The translations under genes and the position numbers were made by a program. From Agreia bicolorata (lineage in GTDB: Bacteria > Actinomycetota > Actinomycetes > Actinomycetales > Microbacteriaceae), in the NCBI RefSeq assembly GCF_000938265.1, contig NZ_JYFC01000003.1:1-64000 (forward strand): a stretch of DNA of 64,000 nt, in the 5' to 3' direction. Within the stretch, counting starts at the first letter, position 1; the number at the start of each line of letters is the position of its first letter. Below, piece by piece: positions 51,283-57,597 of the stretch. The notes beneath the pieces are model-generated. The model was not told where the DNA came from. It ran no database searches and saw nothing but the letters and a program-made list of their open reading frames with translations.

Positions 51283-51330
51283 TGAATCCATTCATCGTCA
51301 CCTAGCCTTGATCGTATTGAATCGATTCAA
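51283..51330. promoter_or_regulatory. two LacI operators upstream of rhaI
   Basis: TTGAATCGATTCAA (51317-51330) is a perfect 14-bp palindrome, and TGAATCCATTCA (51283-51294) matches its core with one central change. The centres are 35 bp apart in the 102-bp gap between the divergent LacI and rhaI genes. The form, an even palindrome with a central CG, is classic for LacI-family regulators. Confidence 0.75.
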
Positions 51331-51350
51331 AGAAGAACGGAATATTCCCT

Positions 51351-52514
51351 ATGGTGCAATTCAGCGACATCGCCACCCAGCTCGAGGGGCAGTCCATCGA
51401 ACTGCCCTCGTGGGCGTTCGGAAACTCGGGCACGCGATTCCGCGTCTTCGGCACCCCCGGAACCGCGCGCAACCCGGAAGAGAAGATCGCCGACGCTGCC
51501 CAGGTCAACAAGTACACGGGCCTGTCACCCAAGGTGGCCATCCACATTCCGTGGGACAAGGTCGACGACTACGCTGCCCTCGGCGCCTACGCCAACGACC
51601 TCGGCGTCGAGCTCGGAACGGTGAACTCGAACACCTTCCAAGATGAGGACTACAAGTTCGGCTCGCTCACCTCGTCGAACCCGGCCGTGCGCCAGAAGGC
51701 CATCGACCACCACTTCGAGTGCATCGACATCATGCATGCGACGGGCTCGAAAGACCTCAAGGTCTGGCTCGCAGACGGCACGAACTACCCAGGGCAAGAT
51801 GACATCCGCGGCCGTCAGGATCGCCTCGCCGAGTCGCTGCAGACGATCTATGACCGTATCGACGCCGAGCAGCGCCTCGTTCTCGAGTACAAGTTCTTCG
51901 AGCCGGCGTTCTATCACACCGATGTTCCCGACTGGGGAACTTCGTACGCCCAGGTCGCCGCGCTCGGAGAGCGCGCCCTGGTCTGCCTCGATACCGGCCA
52001 CCACGCTCCGGGCACCAACATCGAGTTCATCGTCGCCCAGCTGTTGCGCCTCGGAAAGCTCGGCTCGTTCGACTTCAACTCGCGCTTCTACGCCGACGAC
52101 GACCTGATCGTGGGCGCGGCCGACCCGTTCCAGCTGTTCCGGATCCTCTACGAGGTCATCCGCGGCGGCGGCTACGGACCCGACTCGGCCGTGGCCTTCA
52201 TGCTTGACCAGTGCCACAACATCGAGGCCAAGATCGCCGGCCAGATGCGCTCGGTGCTGAACGTGCAGGAGATGACCGCGCGTGCGTTGCTCGTAGACCG
52301 CGAGGCACTCACCGCAGCACAGGAGTCCACCGACGTTCTCGGTGCGAATGCGATCCTCATGGACGCCTTCTACACGGATGTCCGTGGCCCGCTGGCCGAG
52401 TGGCGCGAGTCTCGCGGTCTTCCGGCCGACCCGATCGCCGCTTTCCAGGCATCCGGTTACCAGGAGAAGATCTCGGCCGAGCGCGTCGGCGCCCAGGCCA
52501 GCTGGGGCGCGTAG
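51351..52514 (+). CDS. rhaI: L-rhamnose isomerase (RhaI type)
   Basis: This 387-residue TIM-barrel protein resembles the Pseudomonas stutzeri-type L-rhamnose isomerase family. Metal and substrate segments visible are VWLADGTNYPGQDD, LVLEYKFFEPAFYHTDVPDWGTS, VCLDTGHHAPGTNIE and GSFDFNSRFYADDDL. It converts L-rhamnose to L-rhamnulose, the first step of the phosphorylating pathway; the kinase and aldolase genes lie 5 kb downstream. It is under two LacI operators. ATG start with only a weak ribosome binding site. A repeat/hairpin element follows the stop. Confidence 0.92.
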   Translation: MVQFSDIATQLEGQSIELPSWAFGNSGTRFRVFGTPGTARNPEEKIADAAQVNKYTGLSPKVAIHIPWDKVDDYAALGAYANDLGVELGTVNSNTFQDEDYKFGSLTSSNPAVRQKAIDHHFECIDIMHATGSKDLKVWLADGTNYPGQDDIRGRQDRLAESLQTIYDRIDAEQRLVLEYKFFEPAFYHTDVPDWGTSYAQVAALGERALVCLDTGHHAPGTNIEFIVAQLLRLGKLGSFDFNSRFYADDDLIVGAADPFQLFRILYEVIRGGGYGPDSAVAFMLDQCHNIEAKIAGQMRSVLNVQEMTARALLVDREALTAAQESTDVLGANAILMDAFYTDVRGPLAEWRESRGLPADPIAAFQASGYQEKISAERVGAQASWGA

Positions 52515-52534
52515 CGACCCGCCGATCCCGCCGT

Positions 52535-52581
52535 ATCCGCGCCCGCTCGGCGCATCCGCCGCCCCTCGACCGGGCGCGGAT
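52535..52581. repeat. interspersed inverted repeat copy 2 (after rhaI)
   Basis: ATCCGCGCCCG (52535-52545) pairs exactly with CGGGCGCGGAT (52571-52581). The loop contains CTCGGCGCATCCGCC and a TCGACC block that are nearly identical to the element at 41055-41120. It lies 21 bp past the rhaI stop and probably ends that transcript. The rest of the 236-bp gap before the next gene shows no further feature. Confidence 0.75.
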
Positions 52582-52750
52582 GCACCGGGCGGGCGCGCTT
52601 GTGCGCCACGGGTCTTTCGAGTGTCGGGGGAATAGTGGAGAGTGGGGGCAGGTTCTCCCGACGAAGCGAATTCCGCGAGCCGTCGCTCTGCTCGCCTCCG
52701 CTCCCCCCTCACGCTTCTAAAGCAACACCGTCCTCAGCCCTGGAGTTCTC

Positions 52751-54286
52751 GTGACTGATCACCTCGCCCCGCCCACAGACTCCCTGCCGGCCGTCGCGGC
52801 GTCCACTCACCACGACGCACCCGGGTCGCCCTGGGCATCCGACCCTGCGCTCGCCGGGCGCAACCGTCTCGTCATTTCTTTGCTCCTCGTCTCGGCGTTC
52901 GTTGTGATCCTCAACGAGACGATCATGAGCGTGGCGCTGCCGGTGCTTATGAAAGACCTCGACATCGCCGCCGAGGCGGCCCAGTGGTTGACGACCGCGT
53001 TCATGCTCACGATGGCCGTGGTCATTCCGATCACAGGCTTCCTGCTGCAGAGGTTCAACACGCGTCCGGTCTTCCTCGCGGCGATGGCGCTCTTCAGTGC
53101 GGGCACGTTCATCTCGGCCATGGCGCCCGGTTTCGAGGTTCTGCTCGCGGGTCGCGTCATCCAAGCCAGCGGAACAGCCATCATGATGCCGCTGCTGATG
53201 ACCACCGTGCTCAACCTCGTGCCGCCCGCAACCCGCGGCCGCACGATGGGCAACATCTCGATCGTCATCTCGGTCGCGCCGGCGATCGGCCCCACGATCT
53301 CGGGCCTCATCCTCAGCGTGCTCGACTGGCGTTGGATGTTCTGGATCGTTCTGCCCATCGCCGTCGGTTCGCTGGTGCTCGGCTTCCTCAAGATTCCCAA
53401 CGTCACCGAACCGCGCAAGGCTCCCATCGACGTGTTCTCGGTCATCCTCTCTGCATTCGCCTTCGGCGGCCTGGTCTACGGGCTCAGTTCGATCGGCGGC
53501 CACGGAACCACCGAAGGCGGCATGCCCGGCTGGCTGCCGCTCGTCGTGGGCGTCGTCGCCCTGGCCGCGTTCATTCTGCGTCAGGTCATGCTGGCCCGCC
53601 GAGAGAAGGCGCTGCTCGACCTCCGGGTCTTCCGCTCGTCGACATTCTCGGTGGCCATCGCCATGCTCGCGATCAGCATGATGGCCCTCTTCGGCACCCT
53701 CATCATCCTGCCGCTGTATACGCAGAACGTTCTTGGGCTCAACACCCTGTCGACGGGCCTGCTGCTGCTTCCCGGTGGACTGCTGATGGGCGTTCTGGCT
53801 CCGTTCGTCGGCCGCATCTACGATCGCTTCGGCCCTCGGGTGCTGCTGATTCCGGGCTCGATCATCGTGAGCGCCGCGTTCTGGGGCATGACCCTCTTCA
53901 CCGCCACCACAGGGTGGGGCTGGGTACTCGCCGCCCACGTCACCATGAGCCTTGGCCTCGCGCTGCTCTTCACGCCGCTGTTCACCGCGGGGCTCGCATC
54001 TCTCACCCCGAAGCTCTACTCACACGGCAGCGCCGTGGTGGGCACGGTGCAGCAGCTCGCCGGTGCGGCAGGAACCGCGCTGTTCGTCTCGGTCATGTCA
54101 GCCCAGGCGATCGCTCTCTCGGGCGGCGGCACTCCGAGCGCGGTCGACACGGCCGGTGGAATCCACGTGGCCATCATGTACGGCGCGTTCATCTCGCTCG
54201 CCGCGATCGCGATCTCGTTCTTCGTCAAGGCACCCGCGCAGCCGTCCGCCGAGGGCGCGCACGACGCGATGCCCGCCGGCCACTAG
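52751..54286 (+). CDS. MFS multidrug efflux transporter (DHA2, EmrB/QacA type)
   Basis: This 511-residue protein has about 14 transmembrane helices. DHA2 signatures include LNETIMSVALPVLMKDLDIAAEAAQWLTTAFMLTMAVVIPITGFL, the motif C-like VAPAIGPTISGLIL and the GRIYDRFGPRVLL loop. It is a proton-driven exporter of amphiphilic compounds. GTG start behind GGAG. It lies between the rhaI gene and the rest of the rhamnose cluster and has no obvious link to rhamnose use. Confidence 0.9.
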   Translation: MTDHLAPPTDSLPAVAASTHHDAPGSPWASDPALAGRNRLVISLLLVSAFVVILNETIMSVALPVLMKDLDIAAEAAQWLTTAFMLTMAVVIPITGFLLQRFNTRPVFLAAMALFSAGTFISAMAPGFEVLLAGRVIQASGTAIMMPLLMTTVLNLVPPATRGRTMGNISIVISVAPAIGPTISGLILSVLDWRWMFWIVLPIAVGSLVLGFLKIPNVTEPRKAPIDVFSVILSAFAFGGLVYGLSSIGGHGTTEGGMPGWLPLVVGVVALAAFILRQVMLARREKALLDLRVFRSSTFSVAIAMLAISMMALFGTLIILPLYTQNVLGLNTLSTGLLLLPGGLLMGVLAPFVGRIYDRFGPRVLLIPGSIIVSAAFWGMTLFTATTGWGWVLAAHVTMSLGLALLFTPLFTAGLASLTPKLYSHGSAVVGTVQQLAGAAGTALFVSVMSAQAIALSGGGTPSAVDTAGGIHVAIMYGAFISLAAIAISFFVKAPAQPSAEGAHDAMPAGH

Positions 54287-54302
54287 GCGTCACCGCTGCG
54301 CC

Positions 54303-54338
54303 CTCGACTGGCCCGAGAAATTCGGCGGATCAGTCGAG
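54303..54338 (+). terminator. hairpin after the efflux gene
   Basis: CTCGACTG (54303-54310) pairs with CAGTCGAG (54331-54338), 16 bp after the MFS stop. It is a plausible terminator for that gene. The long gap that follows (54339-54843) has no convincing intact gene, only the further hairpins listed below and a possible gene remnant. Confidence 0.45.
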
Positions 54339-54508
54339 TGTCGGTCGCGGCGAGAGCAGTCAGGCTCGACCACCGGATCCAGAAGTCCAAAACCCTCTTG
54401 TCTCGGTGCAAGTAGAAGAAAACAGGCCGCTTCGGTTCACAATGGCTTTGTGGATCAGCCGTGCGGCTCACGTTGCGTAAGCACCCTCTTCCTTGGCTCG
54501 CTAGAAAA

Positions 54509-54569
54509 TGGTGGTCGCCCAGACCCGAACTAGGCGACCACCAGCTGCCGGATACCCGCACCCGGCAGC
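54509..54569. other. two adjacent hairpins in the non-coding stretch
   Basis: TGGTGGTCGCC (54509-54519) pairs with GGCGACCACCA (54533-54543). Immediately after it GCTGCCGG (54544-54551) pairs with CCGGCAGC (54562-54569). The two stems are stacked with no base between them. They could be a structured RNA or terminators; there is no gene that clearly ends here. Confidence 0.5.
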
Positions 54570-54707
54570 ACCGAAAGGACGAACCTTCCGGAGCTCATGA
54601 AACATATGAAGACAGTGGAGTAACGATAAGGATCGACAGCGCTTATCCCTGCGAGCTGCCAGTCGTCCTGCCCGGTTGGGCAGACAGAGGATCTCGCAAG
54701 ATTCAAC

Positions 54708-54772
54708 GGATGACGCGGTTGGGTCGATTGGAGGGGGTGCCGGACTCAACCGCGTCATCCACCTGAAGAGAG
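54708..54772 (+). repeat. stem-loop element copy A (CACCTGAAGAGAG family)
   Basis: GGATGACGCGGTTG (54708-54721) pairs with 54747-54760 and continues with GTC/GAC for a stem of about 18 bp. The loop contains GGAGGGGG. The conserved tail CACCTGAAGAGAG (54760-54772) follows directly. The same order of features recurs at 56399-56464. The two copies, in direct orientation, enclose the two membrane-protein genes at 54.8-56.3 kb. Confidence 0.75.
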
Positions 54773-54789
54773 AGACGAGGCAACGATTC

Positions 54790-54843
54790 ATGACGCAAAA
54801 CCGCAAAATATTCATTGGATCGGGGATACGAGCAATGAAATGT
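54790..54843 (+). pseudogene. possible 5-prime remnant of a TIR-like/nucleotide-binding gene
   Basis: Directly after stem-loop copy A an ATG (54790) opens the frame MTQNRKIFIGSGIRAMKC. The stretch RKIFIGS resembles the N-terminus of TIR-like predicted nucleotide-binding proteins, which often begin KIFIGSSSE. The frame then runs antisense through the membrane-protein gene and ends at 55050 with no domain. If real, it is the stump of a gene cut by the neighbouring module. The match is short and could be chance. Confidence 0.25.
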
Positions 54844-56049
54844 CTATCTTTTCGCCCGGAAAGTGGATGTGCTGAAGTCGATGGAACCGATTCCGGAGAG
54901 CGGCCGGTTGTGTCGAAGGGATGTCTTTCGGACGCGGTGTGCGCGAGCCTTCCTGCTGGCCTTGCGTTCTATTGCCCACAGGTCCCGAATCAGAGTCAGT
55001 CTCCTTCGCCGGATGAGCATAAGGCCGCCTGCGGCCAAATGGCGGTGTAGCGATGACCAATGATTTGTCATCGGCAGAACGAGCGGAACGAAAGGTAGCG
55101 CAAGTGAGACCAGCGCGCCGGTTGTCAAGATCGCTGACTGGGGGCGATACCAAGGCGTGAAGGCCACAAGCAGCGTCGTGGGTAGCCCTACCCATACTGT
55201 CCCCAGAATCCATACCAGGCAGCTCCAGCGTCGCTCATGCTCAAGCACTTGAGTGACTTGCGCTGCGATGGCCACTGACGCAACGAGAACGCAGGTTGTC
55301 GACAGAATCGCGGTGGTGCTTATATATGCGGCTGTCGCTGCGATCGGTGGAAAGTTGTGAGTCGATACGAGGGAAAGAAGCTCCATCGATGCCGTTGCTG
55401 CAGCTACGACAATGACGGACATAAACAGGAGGTGGAGCACTAGTTTCGTGATCGGGCGTCGATGGGCCTTATGACCTAACGGTATGAACGCTGATAGTCG
55501 GTGAATCGACCAGGCATTGACGGTGATCTCGGTTCGTATGCGGCGGCGTAGTAGCCGCCGGTTGCGTGCCCAAAACCACTCGATCCACTGGGAGACACCG
55601 ACCGCCACAATCGTTGCCGCCATGATGACCCAGAGACGTCGTATGTCTTCGCTGCTGCCGATGGCACCGATCGCGCTCAGAAGGGCCGCGACGATGGCCA
55701 GACCGGCGAGCAGATGGGCGAACAAAGCGACCGAGACGTGATTGCGGATCTCGTGGGGAGTTTTGAGTCTTGACCGGCGCGCCAGGACTTGTGCAATGAG
55801 AAGAGACGTCAGCACGCCGATAATCATTGTGTTGAATGTGAGGGCATCTTGTTCGATGCTTCTGCCGAGGAGGTGGAGTTCGCGAGCGATGTGATTTCTG
55901 TGCTGCGTTTGAGACAACCCTGTGATCTGAAGCGTTACAAGGAATGTGAGGAATGCGGGAAAGAGGGTCGCGGCTGCATTTGTGAGAGTGGTTCCAATGC
56001 GGCGTCGTCGGGGGCGCTTACGCCACCACCCGTTGGCTATCCCTGACAT
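54844..56049 (-). CDS. hypothetical polytopic membrane protein
   Basis: The 401-residue protein matches no family I recognise. It has a basic N-terminus (WWRKRPRRRR), about eight hydrophobic helices (roughly at 18-42, 72-92, 105-130, 138-158, 202-228, 237-263, 275-297 and 302-325 from this start) and a basic cytoplasmic tail of about 80 residues. An ATG at 56047-56049 has a GGGAGG site 5 nt upstream; another at 56071-56073 would overlap the preceding stop (ATGA). Base composition is visibly less GC-rich than the neighbours and codon choice is less biased, suggesting acquisition by transfer. It forms a pair with the small protein upstream, and stem-loop repeats flank the pair. Confidence 0.65.
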   Translation of the reverse strand: MSGIANGWWRKRPRRRRIGTTLTNAAATLFPAFLTFLVTLQITGLSQTQHRNHIARELHLLGRSIEQDALTFNTMIIGVLTSLLIAQVLARRSRLKTPHEIRNHVSVALFAHLLAGLAIVAALLSAIGAIGSSEDIRRLWVIMAATIVAVGVSQWIEWFWARNRRLLRRRIRTEITVNAWSIHRLSAFIPLGHKAHRRPITKLVLHLLFMSVIVVAAATASMELLSLVSTHNFPPIAATAAYISTTAILSTTCVLVASVAIAAQVTQVLEHERRWSCLVWILGTVWVGLPTTLLVAFTPWYRPQSAILTTGALVSLALPFVPLVLPMTNHWSSLHRHLAAGGLMLIRRRRLTLIRDLWAIERKASRKARAHRVRKTSLRHNRPLSGIGSIDFSTSTFRAKR

Positions 56050-56069
56050 GCGCACCTCCCTCTCACCAC

Positions 56070-56288
56070 TCATTCATTCCCCCTCCTGCTACGCGACGAG
56101 CGTGGCCTCAGCAGATAGGCGGCAAGCGCAACGGCGGCAACTGAAAAAATGAAAATGCTCAGCAGAAGGCCCGGCGACGGGTTATAGATCGCACGAATTG
56201 TTCCAATGAAGGCCAACACTCCGAAGACCACTGACAGGATGCGAAGCGATAGGGACAAAGGAACAGAGCGGGTATCAGAGGAGCTCAC
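56070..56288 (-). CDS. small two-helix membrane protein, hypothetical
   Basis: The protein of 72 residues starts at GTG (56286-56288) with AAGG 7-8 nt upstream and reads SSSDTRSVPLSLSLRILSVV, then a second hydrophobic helix (LLLSIFIFSVAAVALAAYLL) and a basic tail RPRSSRSRRGNE. It has two transmembrane helices and no recognisable family. A longer frame beginning at 56381 is open but its extra residues look non-coding. Its TGA touches the upstream ATG of the large membrane protein (ATGA, 56070-56073), so the two are probably co-translated. Confidence 0.5.
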   Translation of the reverse strand: MSSSDTRSVPLSLSLRILSVVFGVLAFIGTIRAIYNPSPGLLLSIFIFSVAAVALAAYLLRPRSSRSRRGNE

Positions 56289-56398
56289 GAGTGACCTTAG
56301 GCAGAAGAAAGAACGAGGTTCCGACTCACAACAGAGCTGAGCCGCTAACCCAGCACGATGTCCGCGGTTGCAGAGTCGCATTCACCGGGCATAGAACA

Positions 56399-56464
56399 AG
56401 AGACGCGGCGGGCCTTAACCGGAGGGGGGATCCGAACCCGACCGCGTCTCTCACCTGAAGAGAG
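56399..56464 (+). repeat. stem-loop element copy B (CACCTGAAGAGAG family)
   Basis: AGAGACGCGG (56399-56408) pairs with CCGCGTCTCT (56442-56451) and, past one bulged base, CGGG pairs with CCCG. The loop contains GGAGGGGGG. The tail CACCTGAAGAGAG (56452-56464) is identical to copy A. The stem sequences differ from copy A but covary, so the structure is conserved rather than just the sequence. The stretch 56465-56732 up to the DeoR gene holds no gene that I can support. Confidence 0.75.
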
Positions 56465-56732
56465 TCCAGACGCATCATTTCGTTACGTCGAATATTCAAA
56501 TCCGACAAAATCTGTCGCTTGGAGGTTCGTCACAACGGCGCTAACCACCACGTACTCAACGTATGAGTACCGGAACCTGACGACCGCGTGGGAGGCGAAG
56601 AAATCCTGTTGCAATGACCTTATGAATCCAAGTGCAATGTGGGTCGATACACGCCACGCGGGGTGCCCTGGCCGCACGGTCGACGTGTTACTTTATGTGA
56701 GATCTACGCCCGAGCTCACACGGAAGACGACC

Positions 56733-57494
56733 ATGGCCACACTGCGCAGTTTCGGCGCCGAAGCGCGCCGCGACGCTCTGCTCGAAACGCTGCGCTCCGA
56801 TGGCGGCGTGCGCCTCGAGGCCGCCGCCGAACAGCTCGGCGTCAGCGTCATGACCGTGCGCCGCGACCTCGACGAGCTGGATGCGGCGGGCCTCGCGAGA
56901 CGGGTGCGTGGCGGCGCCGTGCCCGTCGCCGGCGCGCGGCCGTTCAGCGAACGCCGCGGAACAGGCCGTGCGGCGAAGACGCGCATCGCCGAGAAGGCCG
57001 CGCAGCTTCTGCCCGGCGCGGGGTCGATCGCGGTCGACGCATCCACCACCGCCGGAGGCCTTGCCGCCCATCTCGCCCCGAGCGGCCCGCTGACCATCGC
57101 GACCAACAGCTACGAGAACTTCGCGGCCATCACGTCGACCAGTGAGGTGTCGGCCATTCTGATCGGCGGCGAACTCGACGAGCGCACCGGCAGCTTCGTT
57201 GGGCTCATCGCCTGTCAGGCCGCGCAGTCCATGCTCTACAGCCGATTCTTCGCCTCGGCCTACTCGCTCGACGCGCCCAACGGCAGCTCAGAAGTGTCGC
57301 TCGCCGAGAGCCAGGTGAAGCGCGCGTTCGCCGAACGCGCCCGTGAGATCGTTCTTTTGGTCGACTCGTCGAAGCTCGGTCAGCAGGCCCTTGCCGTGGG
57401 TTTCGCATGGCATGAGATCGGCATCCTCGTGACCGAACTCGACCCGGCCGATTCCGCCCTCGAGCCATACCGGGATCTCGTCGAACTGCTCTAG
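56733..57494 (+). CDS. DeoR-family regulator of the rhamnose genes
   Basis: The 253-residue protein has a DeoR helix-turn-helix (ARRDALLETLRSDGGVRLEAAAEQLGVSVMTVRRDLDELDAAGLARRVRGGAV) and the DeoR C-terminal sugar-phosphate-sensing domain (RIAEKAAQLLPGAGSIAVDASTTAGGLAAHL, ATNSYENFAAI, LIGGELDERTGSFVG, LLVDSSKLGQ). The ATG at 56733 is preceded by a TGTTAC..AT block like that before rhaDE. It lies directly upstream of the rhaDE and rhaB genes and probably represses them until L-rhamnulose-1-phosphate or another intermediate binds. Confidence 0.9.
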   Translation: MATLRSFGAEARRDALLETLRSDGGVRLEAAAEQLGVSVMTVRRDLDELDAAGLARRVRGGAVPVAGARPFSERRGTGRAAKTRIAEKAAQLLPGAGSIAVDASTTAGGLAAHLAPSGPLTIATNSYENFAAITSTSEVSAILIGGELDERTGSFVGLIACQAAQSMLYSRFFASAYSLDAPNGSSEVSLAESQVKRAFAERAREIVLLVDSSKLGQQALAVGFAWHEIGILVTELDPADSALEPYRDLVELL

Positions 57495-57508
57495 GCCTCT
57501 TCCCTTCG

Positions 57509-57528
57509 ACAGACTCAGGGAACGACAG
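57509..57528. repeat. copy of the CTCAGGGAACGACAG repeat
   Basis: ACAGACTCAGGGAACGACAG is identical to 2171-2190, next to the 20-bp-arm palindrome at 2.1 kb, and is preceded by CCCTTCG as there. It lies in the 103-bp gap between the DeoR gene and rhaDE. It seems to be a partial copy of the same interspersed element. Confidence 0.7.
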
Positions 57529-57542
57529 TGTTGTGCGGCAGA

Positions 57543-57564
57543 GTTAGATTTTGTAACATCTAAC
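57543..57564. promoter_or_regulatory. candidate DeoR operator before rhaDE
   Basis: GTTAGAT (57543-57549) and ATCTAAC (57558-57564) form an inverted repeat with an 8-base spacer, 33 bp before the rhaDE ATG. Within it TGTTAC (on the complementary strand) matches the sequence TGTTAC at 56686-56691 upstream of the DeoR gene. Autoregulation plus control of rhaDE-rhaB by the DeoR protein is the likely meaning. Confidence 0.6.
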
Positions 57565-57597
57565 AAAACGCAACAAACCCCGTGCATTGGAGCGCCC

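Noticed and set aside
41055-52590. CRISPR array from repeated hairpins
   Set aside because: There are only two copies 11 kb apart, with no regular spacers and no cas genes.
52709-53938. 409-codon minus-strand frame opposite the DHA2 transporter
   Set aside because: The plus strand gives a clear 14-helix transporter; the minus-strand product is a charge-rich artefact.
56399-56451. tRNA-like T-arm (GGTTCGGATCC on the minus strand) inside stem-loop copy B
   Set aside because: No acceptor stem, anticodon arm or D-arm can be built around it; copy A lacks the T-arm motif, so the likeness is chance.
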